A DNA stretch of 64,000 bases from Bacteroidia bacterium (lineage in GTDB: Bacteria > Bacteroidota > Bacteroidia > UKL13-3), in assembly GCA_023151275.1 (NCBI GenBank), contig JAKLJI010000001.1, positions 82,409 through 146,408 on the forward strand, in the 5' to 3' direction. The notes beneath the pieces were generated by a model. The model had not been told where the DNA came from, searched no databases, and saw nothing but the letters and a program-made list of their open reading frames with translations. A program made the translations under genes and the position numbers. Positions 52,991 to 63,092 of this stretch are shown in pieces; the stretch's first letter is position 1; the number at the start of each line of letters is the position of its first letter.

Positions 52991-55110
52991 TGGAAAAGCA
53001 AATAACCATAGCCCTTGTTGGAAACCCCAATTGCGGAAAAACCTCTTTGTTTAATGCCTTAACTGGCCTAAAGCAAAAAGTTTCAAATTTCCCGGGCACA
53101 ACTGTAGAGAAAAAAACCGGTGACACCTGGCTTGCACCGGGAATAAAGCTGCATGTAATTGATTTGCCTGGAACCTACAGCTTGTATCCCAAAAGTGCCG
53201 ATGAACTGGTTACCTATGAAATCTTACGCAGTAAAGCCGAGACCAATTATCCAGATTTGGTGGTTTTTATTGCAGACACAGCAAATCTGAAGCGCAATCT
53301 GCTTCTGTTTACGCAAGTTTGTGATTTAGGGGTTCCTGTTATCCTAGCACTGAACATGCAGGATGTGGCAGAACGTAGAGGCATTCGCTACAACCAGCAA
53401 AATCTCCAGGAAAAACTTGGCATTCCGGTAACCGGCATCAATGCACGAAACCGCGAAGGCATTGTTGAATTGAAGAAACTGATTCTGGATGAAAGCAAAC
53501 GCAAAACCCGGCAGTTTTACTCGCTTCAGGAAGAAAACCAGGCCATGATTGCCGAGTTGAGCCATATCACAGATAAGAAAAACAAATATGCGGCGCTTCA
53601 ATATGCAATCAACGCAGCAGGATTACTTTCGGAAAAGTCAAAACTAATACGTGATGTTTTTGAAAAACACCAGTTCGACACCAATCGCTTTCTTGAGAAA
53701 GAAGTACTTAGCAGGTATCAGGCCATTGAAGAAATAATTACTGAAACCCGAATCAAGAAAGAAAGCACAAAAGGCTCGATAAGCAAAAAGGTTGACAATA
53801 TTCTCACCCACCGCATTTGGGGTTTGGTTCTGTTTCTCGGGTTGATGTTTGTGATATTTCAGGCTGTATTTAGCTGGAGCACCTACCCCATGGATTGGGT
53901 TGAAATGGGCTTTGCAAGCCTTTCTGATTGGGTAAGCACGCAATTGCCCAAAGGCATTCTAAATGATTTGGTGGTTGAAGGAATATTGGCAGGATTAAGC
54001 GGCGTAATTGTTTTCCTTCCTCAAATTGTGGTTTTGTTTTTATTCATAGCCATTTTGGAAGACATTGGTTATATGGCACGGGTTGGATTCATTATGGACC
54101 GCATAATGCGCCCCTTTGGAATGAATGGAAAATCCATTGTTCCATTGATTGGCGGTATGGCCTGTGCAGTGCCTAGCATTATGGCCAGCCGAAGCATTGA
54201 AAACAAAAAAGAAAGGCTCATAACCATCTTGGTAACACCATTGATGAGTTGTTCAGCACGCCTCCCCGTTTATACACTCCTAATCGCTTTGCTTATTCCG
54301 GATACGGCTAAATGGGGGCCATTCAATGTGCATGGACTGGTATTGATGGGCCTTTATCTGTTGGGATTTTTAGCAGCAATTTTAAGCGCATGGCTATTCA
54401 AACAATTTATTAAAAGCGAAGCCCGAGATTATTTCCTGATGGAATTGCCCGGTTATAAAATTCCGGTTGCATCAAACATTTTACTAACCATTTGGGAGAA
54501 AGGAAGTGCATTTGTATTTGGAGCCGGAAAAATTATTGTAGCCGTTTCTGTCATTCTTTGGGTATTTGCCTCAACCGGACCAACTGAAAACACAAATCGG
54601 GTAAAATCCAACTACAGTGCACAAAAAACCGAATTGGAAAAGCACAATGCCGACGAAACTGCTTTGGCAGAACTTGAGTTGAGCTATAAATCAGAACTTT
54701 TGGAAGCTAGCTATGCCGGCGAATTTGGCAAACTGATTGAGCCCGTTATTCGTCCCTTGGGCTTTGATTGGAAAATTGGAATTGCTTTGCTTACCTCATT
54801 GGCGGCACGCGAGGTATTTGTAGGCACCATGAGCACCATTTACAGTGTTAGCGGCTCCGATGATGACTTGGATTCGATTCGGAATAAAATGCAACACGAT
54901 AAGAACCCGCAGACCTTGCAACCCAGTTATTCCATTGCCAGCGTGTTCTCTCTGTTGGTATTTTATGCCTTTGCCTTGCAGTGTATGAGTACCATTGCCA
55001 TTGTAAAAAAAGAAACAGGCGGATACAAATGGGCCTTGATTCAATTCATTTACATGACAGTGCTAGCGTATGGCAGCAGTTGGCTTATATTTACGCTTTT
55101 GGCAGATTAA
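52990..55110 (+). CDS. feoB: Ferrous iron transport protein B
   Basis: FeoB imports Fe(II) using an N-terminal G domain and a gated membrane domain. The 706 residues begin with G1 GNPNCGKT (11-18), then PGTTVEKKTG and DLPGTYSL (G3), and a guanine-recognition NMQD. The membrane part holds the two Gate repeats, with GGMACAVPSIMASRSI and PLMSCSARLPVYTLLI; both contain the Cys residues of the Fe path. A charged insertion near 536-570 (RVKSNYSAQKTELEKHNADET) is predicted to be a periplasmic or cytoplasmic loop. The start is a GTG overlapping the feoA stop. Confidence 0.96.
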   Translation: MEKQITIALVGNPNCGKTSLFNALTGLKQKVSNFPGTTVEKKTGDTWLAPGIKLHVIDLPGTYSLYPKSADELVTYEILRSKAETNYPDLVVFIADTANLKRNLLLFTQVCDLGVPVILALNMQDVAERRGIRYNQQNLQEKLGIPVTGINARNREGIVELKKLILDESKRKTRQFYSLQEENQAMIAELSHITDKKNKYAALQYAINAAGLLSEKSKLIRDVFEKHQFDTNRFLEKEVLSRYQAIEEIITETRIKKESTKGSISKKVDNILTHRIWGLVLFLGLMFVIFQAVFSWSTYPMDWVEMGFASLSDWVSTQLPKGILNDLVVEGILAGLSGVIVFLPQIVVLFLFIAILEDIGYMARVGFIMDRIMRPFGMNGKSIVPLIGGMACAVPSIMASRSIENKKERLITILVTPLMSCSARLPVYTLLIALLIPDTAKWGPFNVHGLVLMGLYLLGFLAAILSAWLFKQFIKSEARDYFLMELPGYKIPVASNILLTIWEKGSAFVFGAGKIIVAVSVILWVFASTGPTENTNRVKSNYSAQKTELEKHNADETALAELELSYKSELLEASYAGEFGKLIEPVIRPLGFDWKIGIALLTSLAAREVFVGTMSTIYSVSGSDDDLDSIRNKMQHDKNPQTLQPSYSIASVFSLLVFYAFALQCMSTIAIVKKETGGYKWALIQFIYMTVLAYGSSWLIFTLLAD

Positions 55111-55256
55111 TGGCCAATTTGGCCTGACAAGCAACAAGAACCTAGCGCACTGATTATGTGACCATTGACAAATTTCACTTGTTTTTTTTCCTTATTCGCA
55201 TATCTTTCACGAAATTTGCAGATTCTATAAATCAGAACAGGAGACAATAAGAACAT

Positions 55257-56120
55257 ATGAGGCAGCTCAAAATTAGCAAACAGTTTACCAATAGGGAAAG
55301 TAAGTCACTTGATAAATACCTGAACGAAATCTCAAAAGTTCCGATGATTGATGCCCAGGAAGAAGTTGAACTGGCGCGTCGTATTCGGGAAGGAGACCAA
55401 GTGGCACTTGAACGTTTGGTGAATGCTAACTTAAGGTTTGTGGTATCGGTTTCAAAACAGTACCAAAACCAGGGATTAACCTTGGGCGACCTTATCAACG
55501 AAGGAAATTTAGGTTTGATTAAAGCTGCGAAACGCTTTGATGAAACCCGTGGTTTTAAATTCATCTCCTATGCGGTTTGGTGGATTCGCCAATCCATTCT
55601 TCAGGCATTGGCCGATCAAAGCCGTATTGTTCGTCTTCCTTTAAATAAAGTAGGTTCAATTGGTCGTATTGGAAATACCTCAGCGAAACTTGAACAGGAA
55701 CTGGAGCGCGAACCAACAGTTGAAGAAATTGCAGAGGCCATGGATATTCCTTTGCAGGAAGTTGAAAACGCTTTGCGTTCAACCGGTAGGCATTTGAGTA
55801 TTGATGCTCCTTTAACTGATGGCGAAGACAATACCTTATTAGGTATTCTTGACTCCAACGACGAACCTCGTCCGGATGTTCAGTTGATCAACGAATCGCT
55901 ACAGAAAGAAATCAACCGCGTTATTTCAACCCTTAGCGAAAAAGAACGCGATGTTTTGAAATTTTACTATGGTCTTGATGGAGGCCCGGCACATACCCTG
56001 GAGGACATCAGTGAAAAAATTGGTTTAACCCGTGAACGTGTGCGTCAAATCAAAGAAAAGGCACTACGTCGCTTGCGAAAATCAAGCAAAAGCAAAATTC
56101 TAAAAGCTTATCTTGGATAG
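55257..56120 (+). CDS. rpoD: Primary RNA polymerase sigma factor (RpoD/SigA, Bacteroidota type)
   Basis: This 287-residue sigma70 factor has a minimal region 1.2 ([20 protein letters not shown]), regions 2.1-2.4 ([20 protein letters not shown] to [13 protein letters not shown]), region 3, and region 4.2 with [28 protein letters not shown]. It lacks the long N-terminal 1.1 region and non-conserved region of E. coli RpoD, as in all Bacteroidota housekeeping sigma factors; this is the factor that reads TAnnTTTG promoters. The ATG at 55257 is near a GAAATTTG -7-like box (55211-55218). A terminator follows directly. Confidence 0.95.
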   Translation: MRQLKISKQFTNRESKSLDKYLNEISKVPMIDAQEEVELARRIREGDQVALERLVNANLRFVVSVSKQYQNQGLTLGDLINEGNLGLIKAAKRFDETRGFKFISYAVWWIRQSILQALADQSRIVRLPLNKVGSIGRIGNTSAKLEQELEREPTVEEIAEAMDIPLQEVENALRSTGRHLSIDAPLTDGEDNTLLGILDSNDEPRPDVQLINESLQKEINRVISTLSEKERDVLKFYYGLDGGPAHTLEDISEKIGLTRERVRQIKEKALRRLRKSSKSKILKAYLG

Positions 56121-56122
56121 TG

Positions 56123-56150
56123 AAAAGCCACCTTTTAGGTGGCTTTTTTT
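56123..56150 (+). terminator. Terminator after rpoD
   Basis: An 11-bp perfect stem (56123-56133 with 56137-56147) has a three-base loop and continues as a T-tract to 56150. Confidence 0.9.
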
Positions 56151-56184
56151 ATTAAATTCCCATCTGCCGCAACGCAAACTACTA

Positions 56185-56192
56185 TATGTTTG
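56185..56192 (+). promoter_or_regulatory. Promoter -7 box (TATGTTTG)
   Basis: Perfect match to TAnnTTTG, 26 nt before the ATG at 56219. It overlaps an earlier in-frame ATG (56186), which argues for the later start. Confidence 0.45.
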
Positions 56193-56218
56193 TCTATGAA
56201 TGTGTAAATTGCTTGCTT

Positions 56219-59200
56219 ATGAGAAATTTTTCCTCCATTGTCTCTATACTTCTTGTATTCTTTTTCGTAGCTGACAGAGCCGCCCTGCATTGGGCAATTC
56301 CCGTTTATAAAGGTGGCCAGATGAATAAACTTATGGTCAAGAAAGTTCCCAAAAAGGACAGGATGGACCTAGCCTGGCAACAGGAACGTGAAATGACACA
56401 GGACCCGGAATTGGGAGATGTGCCAAAAGAGCGACTCATTGAAGCCTGGAAATATACGCAGCAACTCATTGCACAACAAGGTTTAAGAAAAGCCGCAATT
56501 CCCACCATTTCATGGACAGAACGCGGCCCTAATAATTGTGGAGGTAGAACCCGAGCCATTTGTGTTGATTTAAATGACGCCACCCGGAATACAATCTGGG
56601 CTGGTGGTGTAGCCGGCGGACTTTGGAAAACCACCAATATTGGAGCCAGCAGTCCCAATTGGACACCTATCAACGATTTCTTTTCCAACATGGCCATTAC
56701 CTACATTGACCAAGCCAAAGGCAATCCCAATGTAATGTACTTTTGCACCGGCGAAGGAAATGGAAACTCGGATGCAGTAAGAGGTTTAGGTGTATGGAAA
56801 TCTACCAATGGTGGCAGTACCTGGACCCAATTGGCAACAACCAACAACAATAGTAACTTCTATTACTGCAACAAAGTGTTCACTCTTGGGGCAGGTGATA
56901 CCGTTTTTGTTTGCACCATGCAAGGCTTGTTCCGCTCAGTAAACGGTGGAACAACATTTACAAAAGTTTTGGGGCAAGGCATTTCATCTGCAACTGGAAA
57001 CCGTTGCTATGATATTGAGAGAACATTTAACGGCACTTTGTTCTCATCGGTTTCTTCAAGCTCAAACAATACCGGAACCATTCACCGTTCAACGGATGGA
57101 GGTGCTACATGGTCAACTCCTGCAACAATCAATACCGTTTCAAAACGTGAAATTGAACTTGCTGTTTCGGATTACGACAACAATGTGGTTTGGGGGCTTG
57201 TTGAGAATGCCAGTACCATTACCGGAATCATTCGTTCAACAAACGGAGGCGTAACGTTTAGTCCGGTTGCTGGTTATCCGGTTGACGCAGATACAGGAAT
57301 ACCAGCCAACGATTTTTCAAGAACTCAAGCCTGGTATGATTTATCAATTGCAGTTGACCCCAATGATCCAACAGTATGCTTTGTGGGTGGAATCGATTTA
57401 TTTAAAACCAGTGATGCAGGCGCAACTTGGAACCAGGTAAGCCATTGGTGGGGAGGATATGGATTTCAAGAAGTGCATGCTGACCAACACAATGCCATTT
57501 TTGCACCAGGCAGTTCAACTGTTGCGTACTTTACCAATGATGGAGGCGTGTACCGCACAACCAATGCTCATGCAAGTATGCCATCAATTCTAAGCAAGGA
57601 AATTAATTACAATACCACCCAATTCTATGCCTGCGATGTGCACCCAACCAATAGCAACTATTTTCTTGCAGGTGCTCAAGACAATGGAAGTCATCGCTTC
57701 AATACAGCTGGTGTTAATGGAACCAGCGAGGTAACAGGAGGCGATGGCGCGTTTTGCCATATCGACCAAAATCAGCCTAGCTTTCAGTTTACAAGCTACG
57801 TTTACAACAACTATTACCGGTCATCGAATGGAGGCTCAAGCTTTACCAATGTCATTTCAAACAACAGCGGTCGCTTCATTAATCCAACCGATTATGACGA
57901 CTCCATGAATGTTTTTTATGGCGCTTTAGGAACAGGAACCTTTTTCCGCTGGTCGAACCCGCAAACCGGTACTACAACAGCAACTGTTACACTGACTGGC
58001 GGTCCTTCTGCACAAGTGACTGCGGTGGAGGTATCTCCTAATGTAGTAAATCGGGTGTATTTTGGATTTACAGGAAGCGTTTACCGGGTTGATAACGCCC
58101 ACTTAGGCACCAGTGTAGCCGCCACCAATATTACCAGTGGCAGTTCAATTCCTAGCAGTGGATATATTTCATGTGTAGAAGTTGAAAAGGGAAATGAGAA
58201 TCATATTCTGATTACCATTACCAATTACGGACTTAACAGCGTTTGGGAAACACGTAATGGAGGAACAACCTGGACCAGCGTTGAAGGCAACCTTCCTGAT
58301 ATGCCTATCCGTTGGATTGTGTTGCATCCCCAAAACGGGTACAAAGCATTGGTAGCAACTGAGCTTGGTGTTTGGAGTACCGATTCATTGATGGGTAGCA
58401 ACACCAACTGGGGACCAACAAATACAGGTTTAGCCAATGTTCGGGTTGATATGCTTAAGGTAAGACCATCCGATAACCTGATAGCAGCCGCTACACATGC
58501 TCGCGGATTGTATACAGCCTATTTACCGATTTACAATTCAAACCAAACTCCGGTTGTTGACTTTGCGGTATCCAATAACACGATTTATCCCGGAGAATCT
58601 GTAACGTTTACCTCGCAAGCACAAGGAGCGACAAGCTATTTCTGGGAATTTGGAGATGGTACAACCAGTACGCTTCAGAACCCAACAAAAATCTATGCCA
58701 ATGCTGGTGTGTATGATGTGAAGTTGACCATTAACGGAGGAGTAGCAAATTCATTAAAAAGCGGATTTATGCGCGTGCTTCCTTATCGCGGAACACCATA
58801 CACGCTTTCTGCCGGAGGAAACTTTGAAACCAATCCGAACGATTTTATCTCACGCAGCATTTCGGGTTCATCTTTTGTACGCGGAAGCTCATCTGTTACA
58901 GGAAAGAATGGTGTAGTTTCGGGAACAAATGCCTGGGTACTTGACCCGGCAGCAAGCACCTATCAGGATTATACTACTTGTTACTTGTATTGTCCATCGT
59001 TTAACATGACCGCCATTGGCACTTATACCTTAAGCTTCTATTTGAAGAACTTGTTTGAGTTGGATTACGATGGTATGCGACTTGAATACAGCTTGAATTC
59101 AGGTCAAACCTGGCTTCCATTGGGAACAACAGCGGGAACCAATTGGTATGATTTTGCCAATACTGCCGGCGATGCAGCCTTTCCAATTAACCAGGCATTT

Positions 59201-59911
59201 TTCAATTCAAACCGAAGCAATTATACCTTGTGTACCTACAACATGAGCTCACTTGCCGGCAACAGCAAAGTATGCCTCAGGTTTGTATTCTTATCAGACC
59301 CGGCAGTTAATGCCGCGGGTTTGGCCATTGACGACTTTTTCCTAAATGGACCTTCAAACAATCCTTTGCCTGTTAGTTGGGCTTATGCGCGCGGTTTACG
59401 GGTTGGCGAAAACGAGGTGAACTTGAACTGGGCTACGTTTTCAGAAACAAACACCTTGAATTTTGAAGTTGAACGCTCGGAAGATGCGAAAACCTGGGTT
59501 AAAACAGGCCAGCAAAACGCAGCCGGAAATTCATCTAAACTCATTCAATACCGCTTCAACGATCAACAAGCACCATCAGGGAATCTGTATTACCGCATTC
59601 GTCAAAACGACCGCGATGGCAAATTCAGTTACTCAGAACTTATACGTATTCAACCCGGAAAAGAGAGTGGCAAATTGGTGCAGCAGGTTTATCAAAGCAC
59701 CCAAACCAGAATGCTTGAAATTGTAAGCAATAGCCAAGAAGAATTAAAGGTTTCAATCTATACACTTCAAGGCCAATTGATACAGGCCGATTTGAAGGTT
59801 CAACAAGGTCAATTGCTTTTGCCTGAAGCTGCAAAGGGCGTGGTACTATTAAAATTCACCAACGCTTTTGGACAAAGCCAGGTAGAGAAAGTTTTTATTA
59901 CGCAGGATTAA
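56219..59911 (+). CDS. VPS10/BNR-repeat T9SS type A cargo protein with PKD domain
   Basis: This 1230-residue secreted protein starts MRNFSSIVSILLVFFFVADRA, a signal peptide. A conserved head region (DPELGDVPKERLIEAWKYTQQLI, then SWTERGPNNCGGRTRAICVD) precedes a series of BNR/sortilin-type repeats such as STNGGSTWTQLA, STDGGATWS, TSDAGATWNQVS and TRNGGTTWTSVE, which form a large propeller. A PKD domain (WEFGDGTTS) follows near residue 800, then a jelly-roll-like region, and a T9SS type A-like end, VVLLKFTNAFGQSQVEKVFI. It is likely a surface or extracellular protein, perhaps a glycosidase-like binder; no catalytic residues are identified. Confidence 0.85.
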   Translation: MRNFSSIVSILLVFFFVADRAALHWAIPVYKGGQMNKLMVKKVPKKDRMDLAWQQEREMTQDPELGDVPKERLIEAWKYTQQLIAQQGLRKAAIPTISWTERGPNNCGGRTRAICVDLNDATRNTIWAGGVAGGLWKTTNIGASSPNWTPINDFFSNMAITYIDQAKGNPNVMYFCTGEGNGNSDAVRGLGVWKSTNGGSTWTQLATTNNNSNFYYCNKVFTLGAGDTVFVCTMQGLFRSVNGGTTFTKVLGQGISSATGNRCYDIERTFNGTLFSSVSSSSNNTGTIHRSTDGGATWSTPATINTVSKREIELAVSDYDNNVVWGLVENASTITGIIRSTNGGVTFSPVAGYPVDADTGIPANDFSRTQAWYDLSIAVDPNDPTVCFVGGIDLFKTSDAGATWNQVSHWWGGYGFQEVHADQHNAIFAPGSSTVAYFTNDGGVYRTTNAHASMPSILSKEINYNTTQFYACDVHPTNSNYFLAGAQDNGSHRFNTAGVNGTSEVTGGDGAFCHIDQNQPSFQFTSYVYNNYYRSSNGGSSFTNVISNNSGRFINPTDYDDSMNVFYGALGTGTFFRWSNPQTGTTTATVTLTGGPSAQVTAVEVSPNVVNRVYFGFTGSVYRVDNAHLGTSVAATNITSGSSIPSSGYISCVEVEKGNENHILITITNYGLNSVWETRNGGTTWTSVEGNLPDMPIRWIVLHPQNGYKALVATELGVWSTDSLMGSNTNWGPTNTGLANVRVDMLKVRPSDNLIAAATHARGLYTAYLPIYNSNQTPVVDFAVSNNTIYPGESVTFTSQAQGATSYFWEFGDGTTSTLQNPTKIYANAGVYDVKLTINGGVANSLKSGFMRVLPYRGTPYTLSAGGNFETNPNDFISRSISGSSFVRGSSSVTGKNGVVSGTNAWVLDPAASTYQDYTTCYLYCPSFNMTAIGTYTLSFYLKNLFELDYDGMRLEYSLNSGQTWLPLGTTAGTNWYDFANTAGDAAFPINQAFFNSNRSNYTLCTYNMSSLAGNSKVCLRFVFLSDPAVNAAGLAIDDFFLNGPSNNPLPVSWAYARGLRVGENEVNLNWATFSETNTLNFEVERSEDAKTWVKTGQQNAAGNSSKLIQYRFNDQQAPSGNLYYRIRQNDRDGKFSYSELIRIQPGKESGKLVQQVYQSTQTRMLEIVSNSQEELKVSIYTLQGQLIQADLKVQQGQLLLPEAAKGVVLLKFTNAFGQSQVEKVFITQD

Positions 59912-60825
59912 CGGAGTTGAATGACCTTTAAATCGGGCTCATTCAACTCAAAATATCCATAACCGCCTTTTACGTTGCCCGGGAAATTGATTACTTCAGC
60001 CCGAAGTTGATTGAACAAGGTTCCTGATTTTTTCTGAGCACTTAAGAACTCATAATATCCTTTGGAGATATGGGTAATGGCAAGCGCAAAGGTATCTGAT
60101 GCGGAAGGAATGGGCATGTTCTTGGAGAACACCTGCATTTTTCCATCTGCGCCTTCATCTGTTAGTAAATCAAAGCCTGCATTTTGTTCCAAAATTCTCC
60201 GTGCAATGTAATCCGGGTCTGGGTCTTGTGGCAAGGGCTCCTTTTTTGAACCGGTATAATTGATAACGTAATAATTCTTTTGATTGGGAATATCCTGGAA
60301 ACGGATAAATACACTTAAGTTTTTGCGACCTGCATCAGGAAGAACTGCAAAGGAATCCATTTCAACCTTTTGCATTTTGGTAGTTGTTGCTTGCAAGCGA
60401 TGATTCCCAACGGAAACGCTTACTTGATATTGCTTCCCGTCTTGCAAATTAATGGTCTCAGAGCCGTAGATACCCGGATCCAATTCTGGCAGGTATTGCG
60501 CAACACCAGGACCTTCAATCCAAACCTGAGCACCTGAGGCTAACAGAGAGGAATCCAATTCCAATCCCAAGGAATCAATACGAATGGGTTCTGAAACCGG
60601 GTTGAAGCTATTGCTCAGCACCATGGCCAAAACACCAGCACCTTCAAAACGGGTGTATTGGGCACTCAGTACAGGTTTTGAAGGCTCTACCGGCAACTCA
60701 AGCTCAAGGCTTTCAGGTTTGCAGGAAAAGAGAACTGAGAAGAAAAAAATCAAGCCAAACCAAGGAAATAAATTTCCGCTAAAATCTTTTTCGGCTATGT
60801 GTTTGTGTGATGTGTTCATAGTCAT
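59908..60825 (-). CDS. DUF4249 domain lipoprotein
   Basis: DUF4249 proteins are outer-membrane-associated lipoproteins commonly encoded after TonB receptors in Bacteroidota. This 305-residue protein has a hydrophobic N-terminus ending in a lipobox (VLFSC, Cys35), then ELPVEPSKPVLSAQYTRF and a beta-rich body with WIEGPGVAQYLPE and DGKQYQVSVSVGNHRLQATT, features of the family. The ATG at 60825 overlaps the receptor stop as TAATG, so the two are translationally coupled. It probably acts as the surface partner of that receptor. The ligand is unknown. Confidence 0.82.
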   Translation of the reverse strand: MTMNTSHKHIAEKDFSGNLFPWFGLIFFFSVLFSCKPESLELELPVEPSKPVLSAQYTRFEGAGVLAMVLSNSFNPVSEPIRIDSLGLELDSSLLASGAQVWIEGPGVAQYLPELDPGIYGSETINLQDGKQYQVSVSVGNHRLQATTTKMQKVEMDSFAVLPDAGRKNLSVFIRFQDIPNQKNYYVINYTGSKKEPLPQDPDPDYIARRILEQNAGFDLLTDEGADGKMQVFSKNMPIPSASDTFALAITHISKGYYEFLSAQKKSGTLFNQLRAEVINFPGNVKGGYGYFELNEPDLKVIQLR

Positions 60826-63089
60826 TAAAATATCCATTGAAAAGAAACGGATGGAACAAAGCCATACAAGCCAACCTGCTTGTACTCTACTTTCCCGGCT
60901 GGCGATTTAACCGAACTTAGTTTGAATGGCTGAATGCGGTTGTACACATTTACAGCACCTATGCTCCAATCCAGACGGCCATAGCGGGAAGCCTTACCGG
61001 TATAATTCAAACTTAAATCGAGGCGATGCAAGGGGGCCAGTACCATAGAATTCCGATTGCCATAAATTGGGATTGAAATAACATCGTTGTAAGAACCAGA
61101 CGGCATTAGGTATTTGCCCACAACCGGAGTTACCCGCATGCCACTTGAAAGACTGAAAACGGCATTCATAGCAAATCGCTCGTTGAGTTTGTATTGACCT
61201 GTAATTGCCAACTCATGTCGCCTATCGTAACGGCCATAAAAGGTTCTACCTTGGTTAATGGCATCAAACTGGCGTTGTGACCAAGAAAGGGTGTAAGAAA
61301 TCCAGGTACTCCATTTTTCATTGTCATTTCTGAGCAGGAACTCAATACCCCAGGCTTTTCCCTTGCCTTGAACCAAATCATTTTCAATGGCATTGTTTAG
61401 CAAAAGCTGAGTTCCTTCGCGGTATTCAACCAGGTTACTCATAGATTTAAAATAAGGTTCTAGTAGCAGAGACCAACCCGATTTATCCCAAGTTCTGGAA
61501 TAAGACAATGCGAATTGGTGGGCATCTTGAGGCTTTACTCGTTCTGAAACCGGGAACCACAAATCTGTTGGCATTAAACCCGAAGAACCACTCACCAAAT
61601 GAAGATACTGAGTCATTTTGTTGTAGGAGAAGGATAGGCTTTGATTGAGTTGCTTGTAGGTTAAATTGAGGCGAGGTTCTGGATTGACATAGGAAAATCC
61701 ATTGCCCGCAGAACCCGACAAGCGCAAGCCCAATTGCAAATTCCAACGCGGCGAAAACTGATGTTCACCCTGTACAAACCAGGCTGCTTCTTGTGAAAAC
61801 AAACGCTTACCACTTTCTTTTTTGAGCAACTCGTTAAAATCGCCATAAATGCTGGTTTGATTCGGATTGAATTCGTGCCAGGTTGCCATCAATCCGGTTT
61901 TGAATGAAGTTCTTGGGGAGAAGGAATAACCCAATTCATTTTTAATTTGAATATCTTTCAGTTCGGCACTCAAGCCAAAACGGCTATTGTCGATAGCGGC
62001 ATTGATGCGATAACCGTATTCGGTTTGAGAAAGGCTGGCATGATAAAACCAAAAAGAACCGGTATGCCTGTAATTCAAAGCCTGAATCCTGTTTGAACAA
62101 AAAGTTCCGAAATCGATGGAAGCACTTGCATTCTGCGCACTCGACTCATCAATGCGCAACAAATCGTTTCCGGCAAACAAGGTGTATGAAAGCGAATTGC
62201 GGTTATCGGGTGTCCAATTGAGCTTGAGGTGACCATCGTGAAAAGCATAGGGCAATTTGTTGCCTGCAAGTGCAAAAAGTTGTTCAACATAACTTCTTCT
62301 AAAGGAAGCCGACAAGCCCAATTTTTTAGGAATTAAAGGCCCTTGAACAAAAGCCCTTGCTGCCAAAGTTCCGGCACTGATGGTTCCCTTCCAGGAGGGT
62401 GTATTTCCATCTTGCAATTTGATATCCATAACTGAAGCAAGCCGTCCACCTTTATCTGCCGGAAAAGCCCCTTTGTAGAGGGAAAGTTCGCTAATGGCCT
62501 CGGCTTGGAAAGTTGAAAAGAATCCAAGCATGTGGTTGGGGTTGTAAACAGGAGCGCCATCAATGAGGACCAAGTTTTGATCTGCCGATCCACCACGGAC
62601 AAAAAAACCATCGGAACCATTTGCGGCTTTCTTAATTCCTGGCAAAAGTTGCAGCAATTGAAGTGGGTCTTTTTCACCGGCAAGAGAAGGCAATTTGCTG
62701 AACTCAGCAGGTTTAAGCTGAATTAAGCCGGCACTGGCCATTTGCCGTTTGGTAGAGCTTGCCTTAACAACTGCCTCACCCAATTGGCGACCCTCTTCCT
62801 GCAATGCAATTTCGACTGGCGAATTTTTGGGCTTTTTTTCGAACTGCTTGCTCTGCGATTGAAAGCCCAAGTAGCGCACTTCAACACGAGCCGGCAAACG
62901 CAATTGCAAACAAACCTCACCCTTTTCGTTGGTACTCGCTCCCACCTTTTGCTCAAGGCAAAACACGCTTACTCCCTGCAAAGGCTCTTTTGTTTTTGCA
63001 TCGCTCAAGCGAAAACAAAGATTCTCGCTTGAGGATGCAAACAGGTGTAAACCCGAAAAAGAAAGGATAATGAAAAAAAGCAGTTTCAT
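60825..63089 (-). CDS. TonB-dependent receptor
   Basis: This 754-residue outer-membrane receptor has a signal peptide (MKLLFFIILSFSGLHLFA), a carboxypeptidase-like regulatory (CarbopepD_reg_2) domain (about 22-100), a plug domain (about 125-230) with FFVRGGSADQNLVLIDGAPVYNPNHM and SLYKGAFPADKGGRLASVMDI, and a C-terminal beta-barrel. It ends in an aromatic residue (VSFQWIF), as porin-like barrels do. The size is small for the family. It is downstream of a T9SS protein gene by three bases and upstream of the DUF4249 gene. The transported ligand is unknown. Confidence 0.9.
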   Translation of the reverse strand: MKLLFFIILSFSGLHLFASSSENLCFRLSDAKTKEPLQGVSVFCLEQKVGASTNEKGEVCLQLRLPARVEVRYLGFQSQSKQFEKKPKNSPVEIALQEEGRQLGEAVVKASSTKRQMASAGLIQLKPAEFSKLPSLAGEKDPLQLLQLLPGIKKAANGSDGFFVRGGSADQNLVLIDGAPVYNPNHMLGFFSTFQAEAISELSLYKGAFPADKGGRLASVMDIKLQDGNTPSWKGTISAGTLAARAFVQGPLIPKKLGLSASFRRSYVEQLFALAGNKLPYAFHDGHLKLNWTPDNRNSLSYTLFAGNDLLRIDESSAQNASASIDFGTFCSNRIQALNYRHTGSFWFYHASLSQTEYGYRINAAIDNSRFGLSAELKDIQIKNELGYSFSPRTSFKTGLMATWHEFNPNQTSIYGDFNELLKKESGKRLFSQEAAWFVQGEHQFSPRWNLQLGLRLSGSAGNGFSYVNPEPRLNLTYKQLNQSLSFSYNKMTQYLHLVSGSSGLMPTDLWFPVSERVKPQDAHQFALSYSRTWDKSGWSLLLEPYFKSMSNLVEYREGTQLLLNNAIENDLVQGKGKAWGIEFLLRNDNEKWSTWISYTLSWSQRQFDAINQGRTFYGRYDRRHELAITGQYKLNERFAMNAVFSLSSGMRVTPVVGKYLMPSGSYNDVISIPIYGNRNSMVLAPLHRLDLSLNYTGKASRYGRLDWSIGAVNVYNRIQPFKLSSVKSPAGKVEYKQVGLYGFVPSVSFQWIF

Positions 63090-63092
63090 GGA

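Noticed and set aside
55111..55200. Terminator after feoB
   Set aside because: GGCCA/TGGCC (55112-55124) and ACAA/TTGT hairpins are short, and the T-tract is not directly preceded by a stable stem.
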